This document shows positions 34,157-43,354 of a stretch of 64,000 bases of DNA, piece by piece. This stretch comes from Sphingomonas sp. (GTDB taxonomy: Bacteria > Pseudomonadota > Alphaproteobacteria > Sphingomonadales > Sphingomonadaceae), in the NCBI RefSeq assembly GCF_030145815.1, contig NZ_JAIXHL010000003.1, forward strand, positions 1-64,000. The letters are read 5' to 3'. How positions within the stretch are numbered: the first letter of the stretch is position 1; every line of letters starts with the position of its first letter. The notes under the pieces are model-generated. The model had not been told where the DNA came from, made no database searches, and saw only the letters and a list, made by a program, of their open reading frames with translations. The translations under genes were made by a program, and so were the position numbers.

Positions 34157-35355
34157 AGCCGATGGGGCCGATCCCCCCCTATTTTGCGGGGCAGAGCGGG
34201 GAGTTGCGGATCGCCGGGCGCGCGACGCATGACTGGGTGGCGCAGGCGAGGACGCCCTTGTTCGTCTATGACACGGCCATCGTGCGGGAGCGGATCGGGC
34301 AGTTGCGCGCGGCGCTGCCGCATGCCGTCGAGATTCATTTTGCGATCAAAGCCAATCCCTTGCCCGCGTTTCTGGCAGCTGTGGCGCCGCTCGTCGGTGG
34401 GCTGGACGTGGCGTCGGGGGGCGAGCTGGCAACGGCGCTGGCGGTCAAGGATGCGGGGCACATCAGCTTTGCCGGGCCGGGGAAGCGCGATGTCGAGCTG
34501 GAGGCGGCGATTGTTGCCGGGGCGACGCTGAACCTGGAGTCGGAGGGCGAGGCGGATCGGGCGCTGGCGATCGGCGAGCGCTTGGGCGCGACGCCGAAGC
34601 TGGCGGTGCGGGTCAATCCGTCGTTCGAGCTGAAAGGTTCGGGCATGAAGATGGGCGGGCGGCCTTCGCCGTTCGGAATCGATGCGGTGCGGGTGCCCGA
34701 TCTGGTCAAGCGGCTGATCGCTGCGGGGGCGGACTGGCGCGGATTTCATATCTTTGCGGGATCGCAGGCGCTGGACAGCGAAGCGATCTGCGAGACGCAG
34801 GCGGCGACCGTCGGGCTGGCGCGCGAGCTGGCCGAGGCGGTCGGGACGAAGGCGCCGCTGGTGAATATCGGGGGTGGGCTGGGTGTGCCCTATTTCGCTG
34901 GTGATACGCCGGTGGACATCGGGCTGGTCGGCGCGCGGCTGGCTGAGGTGCTGGAGCCGGATCAGGCCTATGCGATCGAGCTGGGGCGGTGGATCGCGGC
35001 GGAGTGCGGCGTGTATCTGACGCGGATCGTCGACCGGAAAGTGAGCGGGGACGAGACGTTTCTGATCTGTGACGGGGGATTGAACCACCAGCTCGCCGCT
35101 TCGGGCAATTTCGGGACCGTGGTGCGGCGCAACTATCCGATTGCGATTGTCGGGAAGATGGGTGCGGAGGCGACGGAGACGGTTTCGGTCGTGGGGCCGC
35201 TGTGTACGCCGCTGGATCGGCTGGGTGACAAGGTCGCGCTGCCGGAGGCGCAGGTGGGTGATCTGGTCGCTGTGTTCCTGGCCGGGGCGTATGGCGCGAG
35301 TGCGAGTCCAGCTGGCTTCCTGGGCCACGGACCCGCAACAGAGATCGTCGCCTAA
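34153..35355 (+). CDS. Exosortase A system-associated PLP-dependent decarboxylase
   Basis: 400-residue fold-III decarboxylase (TIGR03099-like), related to diaminopimelate/ornithine decarboxylases. The PLP lysine is in HFAIKANP, the phosphate-binding glycines in NIGGGLGVPY, and the C-terminal CDGGLNHQ plus GPLCTPLD match the fold. It may produce the amine partner of the ligase/ACP pathway. The start overlaps the ligase stop (ATGA). A 7-bp hairpin follows. Confidence 0.92.
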   Translation: MKPMGPIPPYFAGQSGELRIAGRATHDWVAQARTPLFVYDTAIVRERIGQLRAALPHAVEIHFAIKANPLPAFLAAVAPLVGGLDVASGGELATALAVKDAGHISFAGPGKRDVELEAAIVAGATLNLESEGEADRALAIGERLGATPKLAVRVNPSFELKGSGMKMGGRPSPFGIDAVRVPDLVKRLIAAGADWRGFHIFAGSQALDSEAICETQAATVGLARELAEAVGTKAPLVNIGGGLGVPYFAGDTPVDIGLVGARLAEVLEPDQAYAIELGRWIAAECGVYLTRIVDRKVSGDETFLICDGGLNHQLAASGNFGTVVRRNYPIAIVGKMGAEATETVSVVGPLCTPLDRLGDKVALPEAQVGDLVAVFLAGAYGASASPAGFLGHGPATEIVA

Positions 35356-35366
35356 ACCATGACGTC

Positions 35367-35385
35367 ACGCCGCCAGCTGCGGCGT
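35367..35385 (+). terminator. Terminator-like hairpin after the decarboxylase gene
   Basis: A perfect 7-bp stem, ACGCCGC and GCGGCGT, with loop CAGCT, followed by TCC. It separates the ligase-decarboxylase pair from the export operon. Confidence 0.45.
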
Positions 35386-35486
35386 TCCTAACGCAATCTT
35401 TACCTCCCACCGCCATAGCAAAGCGGTTGTTCGTGTCATGGCCCCGGGACGCCGAGGCCGCGCGGGCGTCAGGAGGTTCGATTGTG

Positions 35487-36131
35487 ATGCGTTTGGGACA
35501 TGCCGGCAAGAAGTTGGCGCTTCCGCTGATGATGGCGGTGGCGCTTTCGGGCTGTATGGGCGGCGGGAACCGGCCGGAGCTGCCGCCGACCGCATTCGTC
35601 GCGAGCCGCGAGGGGCCGGGCGAGGAATATGTCATCGGCCCGCTCGACACGCTGCAGATCTTTGTCTGGCGCAACCAGGAATTGTCGGCCGAGGTGCAGG
35701 TGCGCCCCGATGGCCGCATCACCACGCCGCTGGTGAGCGACATGCCGGCGGTGGGCAAGACGCCCGCGATGCTGGCCGACGACCTGAAATACGCGCTGGG
35801 CGAGTATATCAAGGATCCGATCGTGTCGGTCGTGGTCAAGAGCTTCTCGGGCACGTTCAGCCAGCAGGTGCGCATCGTCGGTGCGACCGAAAAGCCGGCG
35901 TCACTGCCCTATCGCGCCAATATGACACTGCTCGACGCGATGATCGCGGTGGGTGGCCTGAGCGAATTTGCGGCGGGCAATCGTGCGCGGCTGGTCCGCT
36001 ACGACAAGGCTTCGGGCAAGCAGCGTGAATATAAGGTGCGGCTGTCCGATCTTCTGAAGAATGGCGACACCAGCGCGAACGTCCGGCTGGAGCCGGGCGA
36101 CGTGATCATCATTCCCGAAAGCATGTTCTAA
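35487..36131 (+). CDS. XrtA system exopolysaccharide export lipoprotein (Wza/OPX type)
   Basis: 214 residues. A lipoprotein signal ends with LSGC; then comes a polysaccharide export (Poly_export) domain (EEYVIGPLDTLQIFVWRNQE, DGRITTPLVSDMPA) and a SLBB-like part (IVGATEKPASLPYR, EPGDVIIIPE). It should be part of the periplasmic/outer-membrane conduit. AGGAGG lies upstream; GTG 35484 (spacing 7) is an equally good start. First gene of the main export operon. Confidence 0.93.
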   Translation: MRLGHAGKKLALPLMMAVALSGCMGGGNRPELPPTAFVASREGPGEEYVIGPLDTLQIFVWRNQELSAEVQVRPDGRITTPLVSDMPAVGKTPAMLADDLKYALGEYIKDPIVSVVVKSFSGTFSQQVRIVGATEKPASLPYRANMTLLDAMIAVGGLSEFAAGNRARLVRYDKASGKQREYKVRLSDLLKNGDTSANVRLEPGDVIIIPESMF

Positions 36132-36149
36132 CCAGACGGAGACCGCCCG

Positions 36150-37667
36150 GTGGGGGGATTGTGGGACGAGATCAGGACGGCACTTCACGGCGTGTGGCAA
36201 CGCCGGTGGATCGCCGTGGCCGTCGCCTGGGCCGTATGCCTGGCGGGCTGGCTGGTCGTGTCGCAAATCCCCAACCAATATGAGAGCCGTGCGCGCATCT
36301 TCGTGCAGCTGCGCTCGATCCTGCCCGGCGAGGGGATTGCGACCCAGCAGGAGCAGCAGAAGGATATCGACCGCGTCCGCACGACGCTGGCGAGCGCGAC
36401 CAATCTGGAAAAGGTGGTGCGCGGCACCGACCTCGCCAACACCGTCGCCACCGACCGCGATGTCGCGGACCGGGTGGCGGGGCTGCAGAAGAAGATCAAG
36501 ATCACCGCGCAGCAGGACAATCTGTTCGAGATCACCGCGACCGCGGACAGCGGCAAATTGTCGCGCACCATCGTCCAAAAGCTGATCGACATTTTCGTCG
36601 AGGACAATCTCGGCACGATCCGCGACGAGGCGAGCCAGTCGCTCCAGTTCCTCGACCAGCAGCTCGCCCAGCGACAGAAGGCGTTGCAGGAGGCCGAGGC
36701 CAAGAAGGCGGATTTCCAGGATCGGTATCTGGGGTCGCTGCCCGGCACCGGCACGCTGTCCGAGCGGCTGTCGGCGGCGCGGACGCAGCTGGCGCAGGTC
36801 AATCAAGAGCTGGCGGCGGCGCAGAGCGCGCTTGCCGCCGTGAATGGCCAGATGGCGGGGACATCGGCGACGGTGGCGGGCGCGGGCGGCGGCGGCGTTG
36901 CCGGACCGGCACGCGCGCGGCTGTCGGCGATCCAGGGGCAGTTGGCCGAGGCGCGGGCGCGCGGCTGGACCGACAGCCATCCCGACGTGATTGCGCTGAA
37001 GAGCCAGTTGTCGGCGGCGCAAAGTGCTGCGCGCAACGAACCGGTTTACTCGGGCGGCGGTGGCGCGAGTGCCAACCCGCTGTATCTGAGCTTGCGCGCG
37101 ATGCAGGCCGACAAGTCGGCGCAGGTCGCCGCGCTGACCAACCGCAAGGCGCAGATCGAGGCCGATATGGCCGCGATCGACGCGAAGATCGCGGGCGATC
37201 CGGCGGCGGCGCAGGAACAGGCCGAGATCGACCGCAACTATCAGGTGCTCAAGGCGGCGTATGACAAGCTGCTCGCCGATCGCGAGCAGGTGAAGCTGCG
37301 CAGCCAGGCGGCGGGGCAGGCCGACGCCGTCAAGTTCAACGTGATCGATCCGCCGACCGCACCGCGTTCGCCGACCGCGCCCAACCGGCCGCTGTTGCTG
37401 ACGGGCGTGCTGATCGTCGGGCTGGGTGCCGGTCTGGCCGTGGCGTTCGGCCTGAGCCAGCTGGCGGGGACATTCCCGACCACGGCACGGCTGGAGAAGA
37501 TGAGCGGGATGCCGGTGATCGGATCGATCGGCGAAGTTGTGACGGCCGCGCAGACCGCGCTGCGCCGCAAGCGGCAGCAGATGTTTGCCGCGGCGACGGC
37601 GGGGCTGGTGGTCGCATGGGTGGCGTTGCTGGGGCTGGAAATGCTCCAGCGCGGCATGAGCGCGTGA
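36150..37667 (+). CDS. XrtA system polysaccharide chain-length determinant (Wzz type)
   Basis: 505-residue inner-membrane copolymerase (TIGR03007-like). Transmembrane segment near the N-terminus (IAVAVAWAVCLAGWLVV), a long periplasmic coiled coil (about 150-400, with LQFLDQQLAQRQKALQEAE), a Pro-rich stretch with PPTAPRSPTAPNRP, a second transmembrane helix and a third at the C-terminus. GTG start with CGGAGA upstream. It works with the tyrosine autokinase encoded next. Confidence 0.93.
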   Translation: MGGLWDEIRTALHGVWQRRWIAVAVAWAVCLAGWLVVSQIPNQYESRARIFVQLRSILPGEGIATQQEQQKDIDRVRTTLASATNLEKVVRGTDLANTVATDRDVADRVAGLQKKIKITAQQDNLFEITATADSGKLSRTIVQKLIDIFVEDNLGTIRDEASQSLQFLDQQLAQRQKALQEAEAKKADFQDRYLGSLPGTGTLSERLSAARTQLAQVNQELAAAQSALAAVNGQMAGTSATVAGAGGGGVAGPARARLSAIQGQLAEARARGWTDSHPDVIALKSQLSAAQSAARNEPVYSGGGGASANPLYLSLRAMQADKSAQVAALTNRKAQIEADMAAIDAKIAGDPAAAQEQAEIDRNYQVLKAAYDKLLADREQVKLRSQAAGQADAVKFNVIDPPTAPRSPTAPNRPLLLTGVLIVGLGAGLAVAFGLSQLAGTFPTTARLEKMSGMPVIGSIGEVVTAAQTALRRKRQQMFAAATAGLVVAWVALLGLEMLQRGMSA

Positions 37668-37677
37668 GGGACAGGCG

Positions 37678-38688
37678 ATGAACGACCAGACTCCCAAACG
37701 CCTTGGCGGATCGCTGGTGGAGCGGGCGGCGGCGCATCAGGCGTTCGTCCAGCGCCAAGCTGCGCAGCAACATGCTCCGGCGCAGCAGGCGGCGGCTCCG
37801 GCTCCCGTTACTCCCCCGGTGGCCAAGCCGCGCCATGACATTCCGGTGTTCGGCGCGGTCGAAGCGCCGCGTGCGCCGCTGGTCCGGCCCGAGCCCGTCG
37901 CGGTTGCGCAGCCGGTGCAGGAGCCGAGCGCGCGTCGGCGCGTGGCGATCGATCGCAAGAAGCTGGCCGAGCATGGCATGCTCGTCCCCGGCGCGACCGT
38001 CACCGCGCTTGCCGAGGAATTCCGGCTGGTGAAGCGCCAGCTGCTGACCACCGCGCGGCAAATCCGTGCGGGCGGGGGTGAGGGGGCGGACGATCGGTCG
38101 CGGATGATCCTGGTCTGTTCGGCCAAGCCGAATGACGGCAAGACCTTCTGCGCGATCAACCTGGCGCTTTCGCTGGCGGCGGAGAAAGATGTCGAAATCC
38201 TGCTGGTCGACGCCGATTTTGCCAAGCCCGATGTGCTGGCGCGGCTGGGTGCGACGGACGGTCCCGGGCTGCTCGATGCGCTGTCGGGTGGCGTCAAGAA
38301 TGTCGAGGACTGCATCATCGACACCGATGTGCCGCAGCTGTCGGTCCTGCCCGCCGGTACGCGCAGCGTTGCCGATACCGAATTGCTTGCCAGCGAACGG
38401 GCGCACGCGATCCTCGACGGACTGGCGGCGGCCAATCCGCGCCGCATCGTGATTTTCGATTCGCCCCCGATCCTTGCCGCATCGCCCGCCAGCGCGCTCG
38501 CCAGCCATGTCGGTCAGGTGATGCTGGTGGTCCGCGCCGACCGCACGCGCGAGAATGAACTGCGCGACGCCGTCGGCCTGCTCGACGGGTGCGACCATAT
38601 CCAGTTGTTGCTCAACAGCGTTTCCCTTCAACCCAATGGTCGCCGGTTCGGGAGCTATGGCGCCTATTATGGGGAGCCCGACCAATGA
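37678..38688 (+). CDS. XrtA-associated tyrosine autokinase (BY-kinase)
   Basis: 336 residues. The first 140 or so are a Pro/Ala/Gln-rich linker region. The kinase then shows Walker A CSAKPNDGKTFCAIN (147-161), Walker A' LLVDADFAKPD (175-185) and Walker B IVIFDSPP. The C-terminal tyrosine cluster (SYGAYYGEPDQ) is the autophosphorylation site expected to control polymer length with the Wzz partner. Its stop overlaps the next start (ATGA). Confidence 0.94.
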   Translation: MNDQTPKRLGGSLVERAAAHQAFVQRQAAQQHAPAQQAAAPAPVTPPVAKPRHDIPVFGAVEAPRAPLVRPEPVAVAQPVQEPSARRRVAIDRKKLAEHGMLVPGATVTALAEEFRLVKRQLLTTARQIRAGGGEGADDRSRMILVCSAKPNDGKTFCAINLALSLAAEKDVEILLVDADFAKPDVLARLGATDGPGLLDALSGGVKNVEDCIIDTDVPQLSVLPAGTRSVADTELLASERAHAILDGLAAANPRRIVIFDSPPILAASPASALASHVGQVMLVVRADRTRENELRDAVGLLDGCDHIQLLLNSVSLQPNGRRFGSYGAYYGEPDQ

Positions 38689-40280
38689 GGTTGTTCGCCG
38701 CGGCGCTGGCCGCCACCACGCTGATCGCCGCGCCTGCGCTGGCGAAGGACAAGAGCAAGTCGATCACCCCTTATGTCGATGCGGGCCAGGTGCTGGTCGC
38801 CGACCTGTCGGGCGGGGGCGAGGTGCTGACCTACTCCACCGTCGGTGCGGGGATCGATGCGTCGATCCAGACGCGCCGAGTCGAGGTGCAGCTGTCGTAC
38901 AAGTACGAACGCCGCTTCGACTATCAGAAGCCGGTTGCCGATCAGGATACGCATAGCGGCTTGGCGCGTGCGGCGGTGAAGGTCGCGCCCGGATTCACGG
39001 TCGAGGGCGGCGCGCTGGCGACGCGGGCGCGCAGCGACATTCGCGGCGATGCGCCGACCAATCTGGCGGGCAATGTCCGCAATGTGAGCCAGGTCTATTC
39101 GGTCTATGGCGGGCCGACGTTCCATACCGGCAACGGTCCGGCGAGCGTGAGTGCGGCCTATCGTTTCGGCTATACCAAGGTCGAGGCGCCGACGATTTCG
39201 TCGATCGATCCCGCGGCGCCGGCGGTCGATGTGTTCGACAGCTCGACCAATCATCTGGCGCAGGTGCGCGCAGGGGTGAAGGCGGGGACGATCCTGCCCG
39301 TGGGGCTGAGCGTCGCGGGTGCGTGGCAGCGCGAGGAGATGAGCCAGCTCGACCAGAAGTTCGACGGCAAGTATGGCCGCGTCGAGGCGGTGCTGCCGAT
39401 CGGTCGCGGGCTCGCGGTCGTGGGCGGTGTCGGTTACGAGAAGATCGAGATCACGCAGAAGGACGCGCTCCGCGACGGGACCGGCGCGATCGTGCGCGAT
39501 GGGGCAGGGCGGTTCGTGACCGATCCGGCATCGCCGCCGCGCATCGCGTACGAAATTGAGGGCATCTTCTGGGACGCGGGCGTGCTGTACAAGCCCAATG
39601 CGCGGCTGATGCTCGAGGCGCGGGCGGGGCGTCGGTACGATTCGATGAGCTACACCGGGTCGCTGCAGTGGCAGATTTCGCGCCGTTCGGGATTGCAGGT
39701 CGGCGTATATGATTCGGTGCAGAGCTTTGGCCGTCAGCTGGCGAGCGATCTTGCCGCACTGCCGACCAGCTTCAACGTGCCGACCGATTCGTTCGGTGAC
39801 CAGTTCGATGGCTGTATCTTCGGCGACAGCGGCAGCGCGGCGGGCGGGTGCCTGACCAATGCGCTGGGTTCGGTGGCGAGCGCCAACTATCGCGCGCGTG
39901 GCGTCACGGGCGTGCTGGCGATGAACTCGGGCCGCACCACGCTGGGGCTGGGCGCGGGCTATGCCAACCGGCGCTATCTGGTCCCGGCGGGTAGTTCGGT
40001 GCTGGCCGGGAGCAGCGACGACACTTACTATGCCCAGCTGTTCGCGTCGCGCGCGCTGGGCGGCCGGTCCGGGGTGAACGGCAATATGTTCGTCAACTAT
40101 TATCAGAGCAGCATCGCCGGGGCGCCGGGCGTGTTCGGCGGTGGCGCGGCTGGATCTTATTATCATAATTTCGGGCCGCTGAGCGCCGTGGCGTCGGTCG
40201 GCATCTCCAGCTTCGAGGTCGATGGCGAGGGCAGCAGCACCCAGGCACAGGCGCAGCTTGGCCTTCGCTACGGTTTCTGA
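38685..40280 (+). CDS. XrtA/PEP-CTERM system outer-membrane beta-barrel protein
   Basis: 531 residues with a signal peptide (MRLFAAALAATTLIAAPALA) and repeated amphipathic beta-strands ending in an aromatic C-terminus (LGLRYGF), a classic outer-membrane signature. It matches the TIGR03016 group, sometimes mislabelled YajC. It may form the exopolysaccharide exit pore together with the OPX lipoprotein. ATGA overlap with the kinase. Confidence 0.88.
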   Translation: MRLFAAALAATTLIAAPALAKDKSKSITPYVDAGQVLVADLSGGGEVLTYSTVGAGIDASIQTRRVEVQLSYKYERRFDYQKPVADQDTHSGLARAAVKVAPGFTVEGGALATRARSDIRGDAPTNLAGNVRNVSQVYSVYGGPTFHTGNGPASVSAAYRFGYTKVEAPTISSIDPAAPAVDVFDSSTNHLAQVRAGVKAGTILPVGLSVAGAWQREEMSQLDQKFDGKYGRVEAVLPIGRGLAVVGGVGYEKIEITQKDALRDGTGAIVRDGAGRFVTDPASPPRIAYEIEGIFWDAGVLYKPNARLMLEARAGRRYDSMSYTGSLQWQISRRSGLQVGVYDSVQSFGRQLASDLAALPTSFNVPTDSFGDQFDGCIFGDSGSAAGGCLTNALGSVASANYRARGVTGVLAMNSGRTTLGLGAGYANRRYLVPAGSSVLAGSSDDTYYAQLFASRALGGRSGVNGNMFVNYYQSSIAGAPGVFGGGAAGSYYHNFGPLSAVASVGISSFEVDGEGSSTQAQAQLGLRYGF

Positions 40281-40305
40281 AGGTTTTTGGTCCAGGGATG
40301 GCAGG

Positions 40306-41412
40306 ATGTACGACGACCATTACGGACTGAGCGGGCGACCGTTCCAGCTGACGCCGGATCCGGCGTTCTGGTTCGATACCGCCACGCACAAGAAGGCGAT
40401 GGCCTATCTCGGCTATGGCGTGAGCCAGGGCGAGGGGTTCATCGTCATCACCGGCGCGCCCGGCGCGGGCAAGACGACGTTGGTCGGTCACCTGATGGAG
40501 ACGATCGACCCCGAGCGGCTGCACGTCATCAAGATCGTCACGACCCAGGTCGAGGCCGAGGACCTGTTGCTGATGGTCGCGGCGGGGCTGAACATCGACG
40601 GGACGCATCTGGCCAAGGCGCAATTGCTCGCGGCGATCGAGAAACAGCTGCACGCGGTGGCGCGGCAGGGGCGGCGGACGCTGCTGATCGCAGACGAGGC
40701 GCAGGCGCTGCCGCTGGAGAGCCTGGAGGAGCTGCGCATGCTCTCCAATTTTCAGGCGGGTGGCTATCCGCTGTTGCAGATCTTCCTGCTCGGCCAGCCC
40801 GAGTTCCGCGCGCGCCTGTCCGATCCGCGGCTCGATCAGCTGCGCCAGCGGGTGATCGCGATGCATGCGCTCGACCCGATGGGCGCGGATGAGTTGGAAC
40901 CCTATCTGATCCACCGCCTGTCGTGCGTTGGGTGGCGGGGCAAGCCGCGCTTCACCAATGATGCGGTGGCGGCGATGTATCGCTGGTCGGGCGGCATTCC
41001 GCGCAAGGTCAACCTGCTCGCGGGGCGCGTGCTGCTGCTGGGCGCGATCGAGGAGATTACGAGCTTTACCGGCGCGGACGTCGAGGCGGTGATTGCCGAT
41101 CTGGAAGGCGATCTGTCGGGGGCGATGCCGCCCTCCGCGCCCGCGCGTTCGGCTCCGGTTCCGGCACCACCCGAGGTTGCACAGACCGCGCGCGAGGCGC
41201 TGCGGCGCGAGGTTTCGGCTCCGGCCGCGCCTGCGGCAGCCCCTGCGCCTGCACCGGCTCCGGTCATTGATGCCGATCTGGCGGCGCGCTTCGCAAAGCT
41301 GGAAGCGCGGATCGAGGAGCAGGATGCGGCGCTGCGCCGCGTGCTGACGCTGATGGTCGATTTCATCGAGGTCGAGGATGCCCGGCCGACGCGGCGGGGA
41401 GCCGCTGCCTGA
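40306..41412 (+). CDS. XrtA/PEP-CTERM system-associated AAA ATPase
   Basis: 368-residue ExeA/GspA-like ATPase (TIGR03015-like): starts MYDDHYGLSGRPFQLTPDP; Walker A GAPGAGKT (50-57); Walker B LLIADEAQ; arginine-rich sensor region GGIPRKVNLLAGR. A Pro/Ala-rich linker and a C-terminal coiled coil follow. It probably drives assembly of the envelope-spanning export apparatus. ATG 40306 is preceded by GGGATGGCAGG. Confidence 0.92.
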   Translation: MYDDHYGLSGRPFQLTPDPAFWFDTATHKKAMAYLGYGVSQGEGFIVITGAPGAGKTTLVGHLMETIDPERLHVIKIVTTQVEAEDLLLMVAAGLNIDGTHLAKAQLLAAIEKQLHAVARQGRRTLLIADEAQALPLESLEELRMLSNFQAGGYPLLQIFLLGQPEFRARLSDPRLDQLRQRVIAMHALDPMGADELEPYLIHRLSCVGWRGKPRFTNDAVAAMYRWSGGIPRKVNLLAGRVLLLGAIEEITSFTGADVEAVIADLEGDLSGAMPPSAPARSAPVPAPPEVAQTAREALRREVSAPAAPAAAPAPAPAPVIDADLAARFAKLEARIEEQDAALRRVLTLMVDFIEVEDARPTRRGAAA

Positions 41413-41414
41413 CG

Positions 41415-42284
41415 ATGATCGCCAACGCCCTTTCGGTCGATGTCGAGGACTGGTTCCAGGTCGGCGCGTTCGAGACCGTGATCGCCCGCGACGACTGGGC
41501 GTCGCTCGAGCATCGCGTCGAGGCGAATACCGACAAGGTGCTGGCGCTGTTCGGCGAGGGGGGTGTCAAGGCGACGTTCTTCACGCTGGGCTGGGTGGCC
41601 GAGCGCTATCCCGCGCTGATGCGGCGCATCGCCGATGCCGGGCATGAGGTGGCGAGCCATGGCTGGGACCACCAGCGCGTGTTCACCATGGGGCCGGAGC
41701 AGTTTCGCGCCGATATCGGACGCGCCCGCGCGGTGCTGGAGGACGCGACCGGGCAGAAGGTGAGCGGGTATCGCGCGCCGAGCTTCTCGATCGACGTCCG
41801 GACCCCCTGGGCGCATCAGGTGCTCGCGGAGGAGGGCTATGCCTATTCGTCGAGCGTCGCGCCGATTGGGCACGACCATTATGGCTGGGCCGATGCGCCG
41901 CGCCGCGCCTATCGCCCGGTGGCGGGGAGCGATCTGATCGAATTGCCGGTGACCACCGCGCGGTTCCTGGGGCGCGAAGTGACCACTGGTGGCGGGTTTT
42001 TCCGTCTGTTGCCGGGCAGCGTCGTGCAGGGGGCGATCCGCGCGATGAACGCAGGCGGCCAGCCAGCAGTGTTCTATTTTCATCCATGGGAGGTCGATCC
42101 GGGCCAGCCGCGCGTCGAGAATGCGCCGCTCAAGTCGAAGCTACGGCATTACAGCCGGCTGGGCGCGATGGCGGGGAAGTTGCGGACGCTGTTCGCGGGG
42201 CATCGCTGGGACCGCACGGACCGGGTAGCGGCGGAAGAGGCGGCGTTGCTCGACGCGGCTCCGGTGCTGGAGGTGGCGGCATGA
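41415..42284 (+). CDS. XrtA system polysaccharide deacetylase (NodB type)
   Basis: 289 residues. Catalytic motifs: SVDVEDWF (base and metal Asp), EVASHGWDHQ (metal His pair), YRAPSFSID and the C-terminal FYFHPWEVD. Matches TIGR03006. It should remove N-acetyl groups from the polymer or a precursor. There is no signal peptide, so it may act on cytoplasmic intermediates or be exported by another route. ATGA overlap with the next gene. Confidence 0.92.
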   Translation: MIANALSVDVEDWFQVGAFETVIARDDWASLEHRVEANTDKVLALFGEGGVKATFFTLGWVAERYPALMRRIADAGHEVASHGWDHQRVFTMGPEQFRADIGRARAVLEDATGQKVSGYRAPSFSIDVRTPWAHQVLAEEGYAYSSSVAPIGHDHYGWADAPRRAYRPVAGSDLIELPVTTARFLGREVTTGGGFFRLLPGSVVQGAIRAMNAGGQPAVFYFHPWEVDPGQPRVENAPLKSKLRHYSRLGAMAGKLRTLFAGHRWDRTDRVAAEEAALLDAAPVLEVAA

Positions 42285-43354
42285 ATGCGCCGATGCTGGC
42301 CCGCCCGATGACGCTGCGCGTTGCCGATCTGACCGATACGATCGATCGTGCGCGGATCGGTGCCTATGTCCATGAGCATCGCGATGCGACGCCGTTTCAC
42401 CTGCCCGCGTGGAGCGCGGCAGTGGCGAAGGGGTGTGGGCAGCGCGCGCATTATCTGGTCGCGGAGCGCGGCGAGCGTGGGATCGTAGGCGTGATGCCGC
42501 TGACCGAACTGCACTCGCCGCTGTTCGGGCGAGTGCTGGCATCCGCCGGGTTCGGCGTGGGCGGTGGTATTTTGGCCGACAAGCCGGTGGTGGCCGAGGC
42601 GCTGGCCGAGGCGTGCTGGGCGCTCGCCGAGCGGCTGAGCTGTCCGAGCGTCGAGGTGCGCGGCGGGCCGCGGCCGGGGCTGGAATGGACGGTGGACGAC
42701 AGCCATTATGTCGGCTTTGCCCGTCCGCTGGCCGAGGATGACGATGCCGAACTGCTCGCCATACCGCGCAAGCAGCGCGCCGAGGTGCGCAAGGCGCTGG
42801 ACATCGATCTCGACATTTCGGTTGGGCGCGATCCTGCCGATGTGGCGGCGCATTATGCCGTTTATGCGGAATCGGTGCGCAATCTGGGTACGCCGGTGTT
42901 TCCGCGTGCACTGTTCACGGAAGTGTTGCAGGAATTTGGTAGCGCAGCCGATGTGCTGGTTGTGCGGCGTGAGGGTAAGGCGGTGTCCGCTGTGTTGAGT
43001 CTCTATTGGCGGCGGACGGTGTTTCCCTATTGGGGTGGCGGCACGGCGGAGGCGCGCCGGTTGCGCGCCAATGACCGCATGTATTTCGAACTGATGCGCC
43101 ATGCGCGGACCCGCGGCTGCACGCGGTTCGATTTCGGTCGGTCTAAGGTCGGCACCGGGGCGGCGGCGTTCAAGAAGAATTGGGGTTTCGAGCCGCAGCC
43201 GCTGACCTATTACGACCGCGTCGCCGATGGCGCGGCGATCCGCGATGCTAATCCGCTCAACCCCAAATACCGGCTGCAGGTCGCCGTCTGGAGCAAGCTG
43301 CCGCTGGCCATCGCCAATCGTGTCGGGCCGTGGATTTCGCGGGGGCTCGGCTGA
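42281..43354 (+). CDS. FemAB-family XrtA/PEP-CTERM system protein
   Basis: 357-residue GNAT-fold amino-acyltransferase-like protein (TIGR03019): HEHRDATPFHLPAWSAAV at the N-terminus and YWGGGTAEARRLRANDRMYFELM followed by FDFGRSKVGTGAAAFKKNWGF in the second GNAT domain. It may add an aminoacyl group to the polymer, consistent with the ligase, ACP and decarboxylase in the locus. ATG 42281 overlaps the deacetylase stop. Confidence 0.92.
   Translation: MNAPMLARPMTLRVADLTDTIDRARIGAYVHEHRDATPFHLPAWSAAVAKGCGQRAHYLVAERGERGIVGVMPLTELHSPLFGRVLASAGFGVGGGILADKPVVAEALAEACWALAERLSCPSVEVRGGPRPGLEWTVDDSHYVGFARPLAEDDDAELLAIPRKQRAEVRKALDIDLDISVGRDPADVAAHYAVYAESVRNLGTPVFPRALFTEVLQEFGSAADVLVVRREGKAVSAVLSLYWRRTVFPYWGGGTAEARRLRANDRMYFELMRHARTRGCTRFDFGRSKVGTGAAAFKKNWGFEPQPLTYYDRVADGAAIRDANPLNPKYRLQVAVWSKLPLAIANRVGPWISRGLG

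Noticed and set aside
42086..42280. N-terminal extension of the FemAB frame into the deacetylase gene
   Set aside because: The conserved start and an ATGA overlap place the start at 42281.
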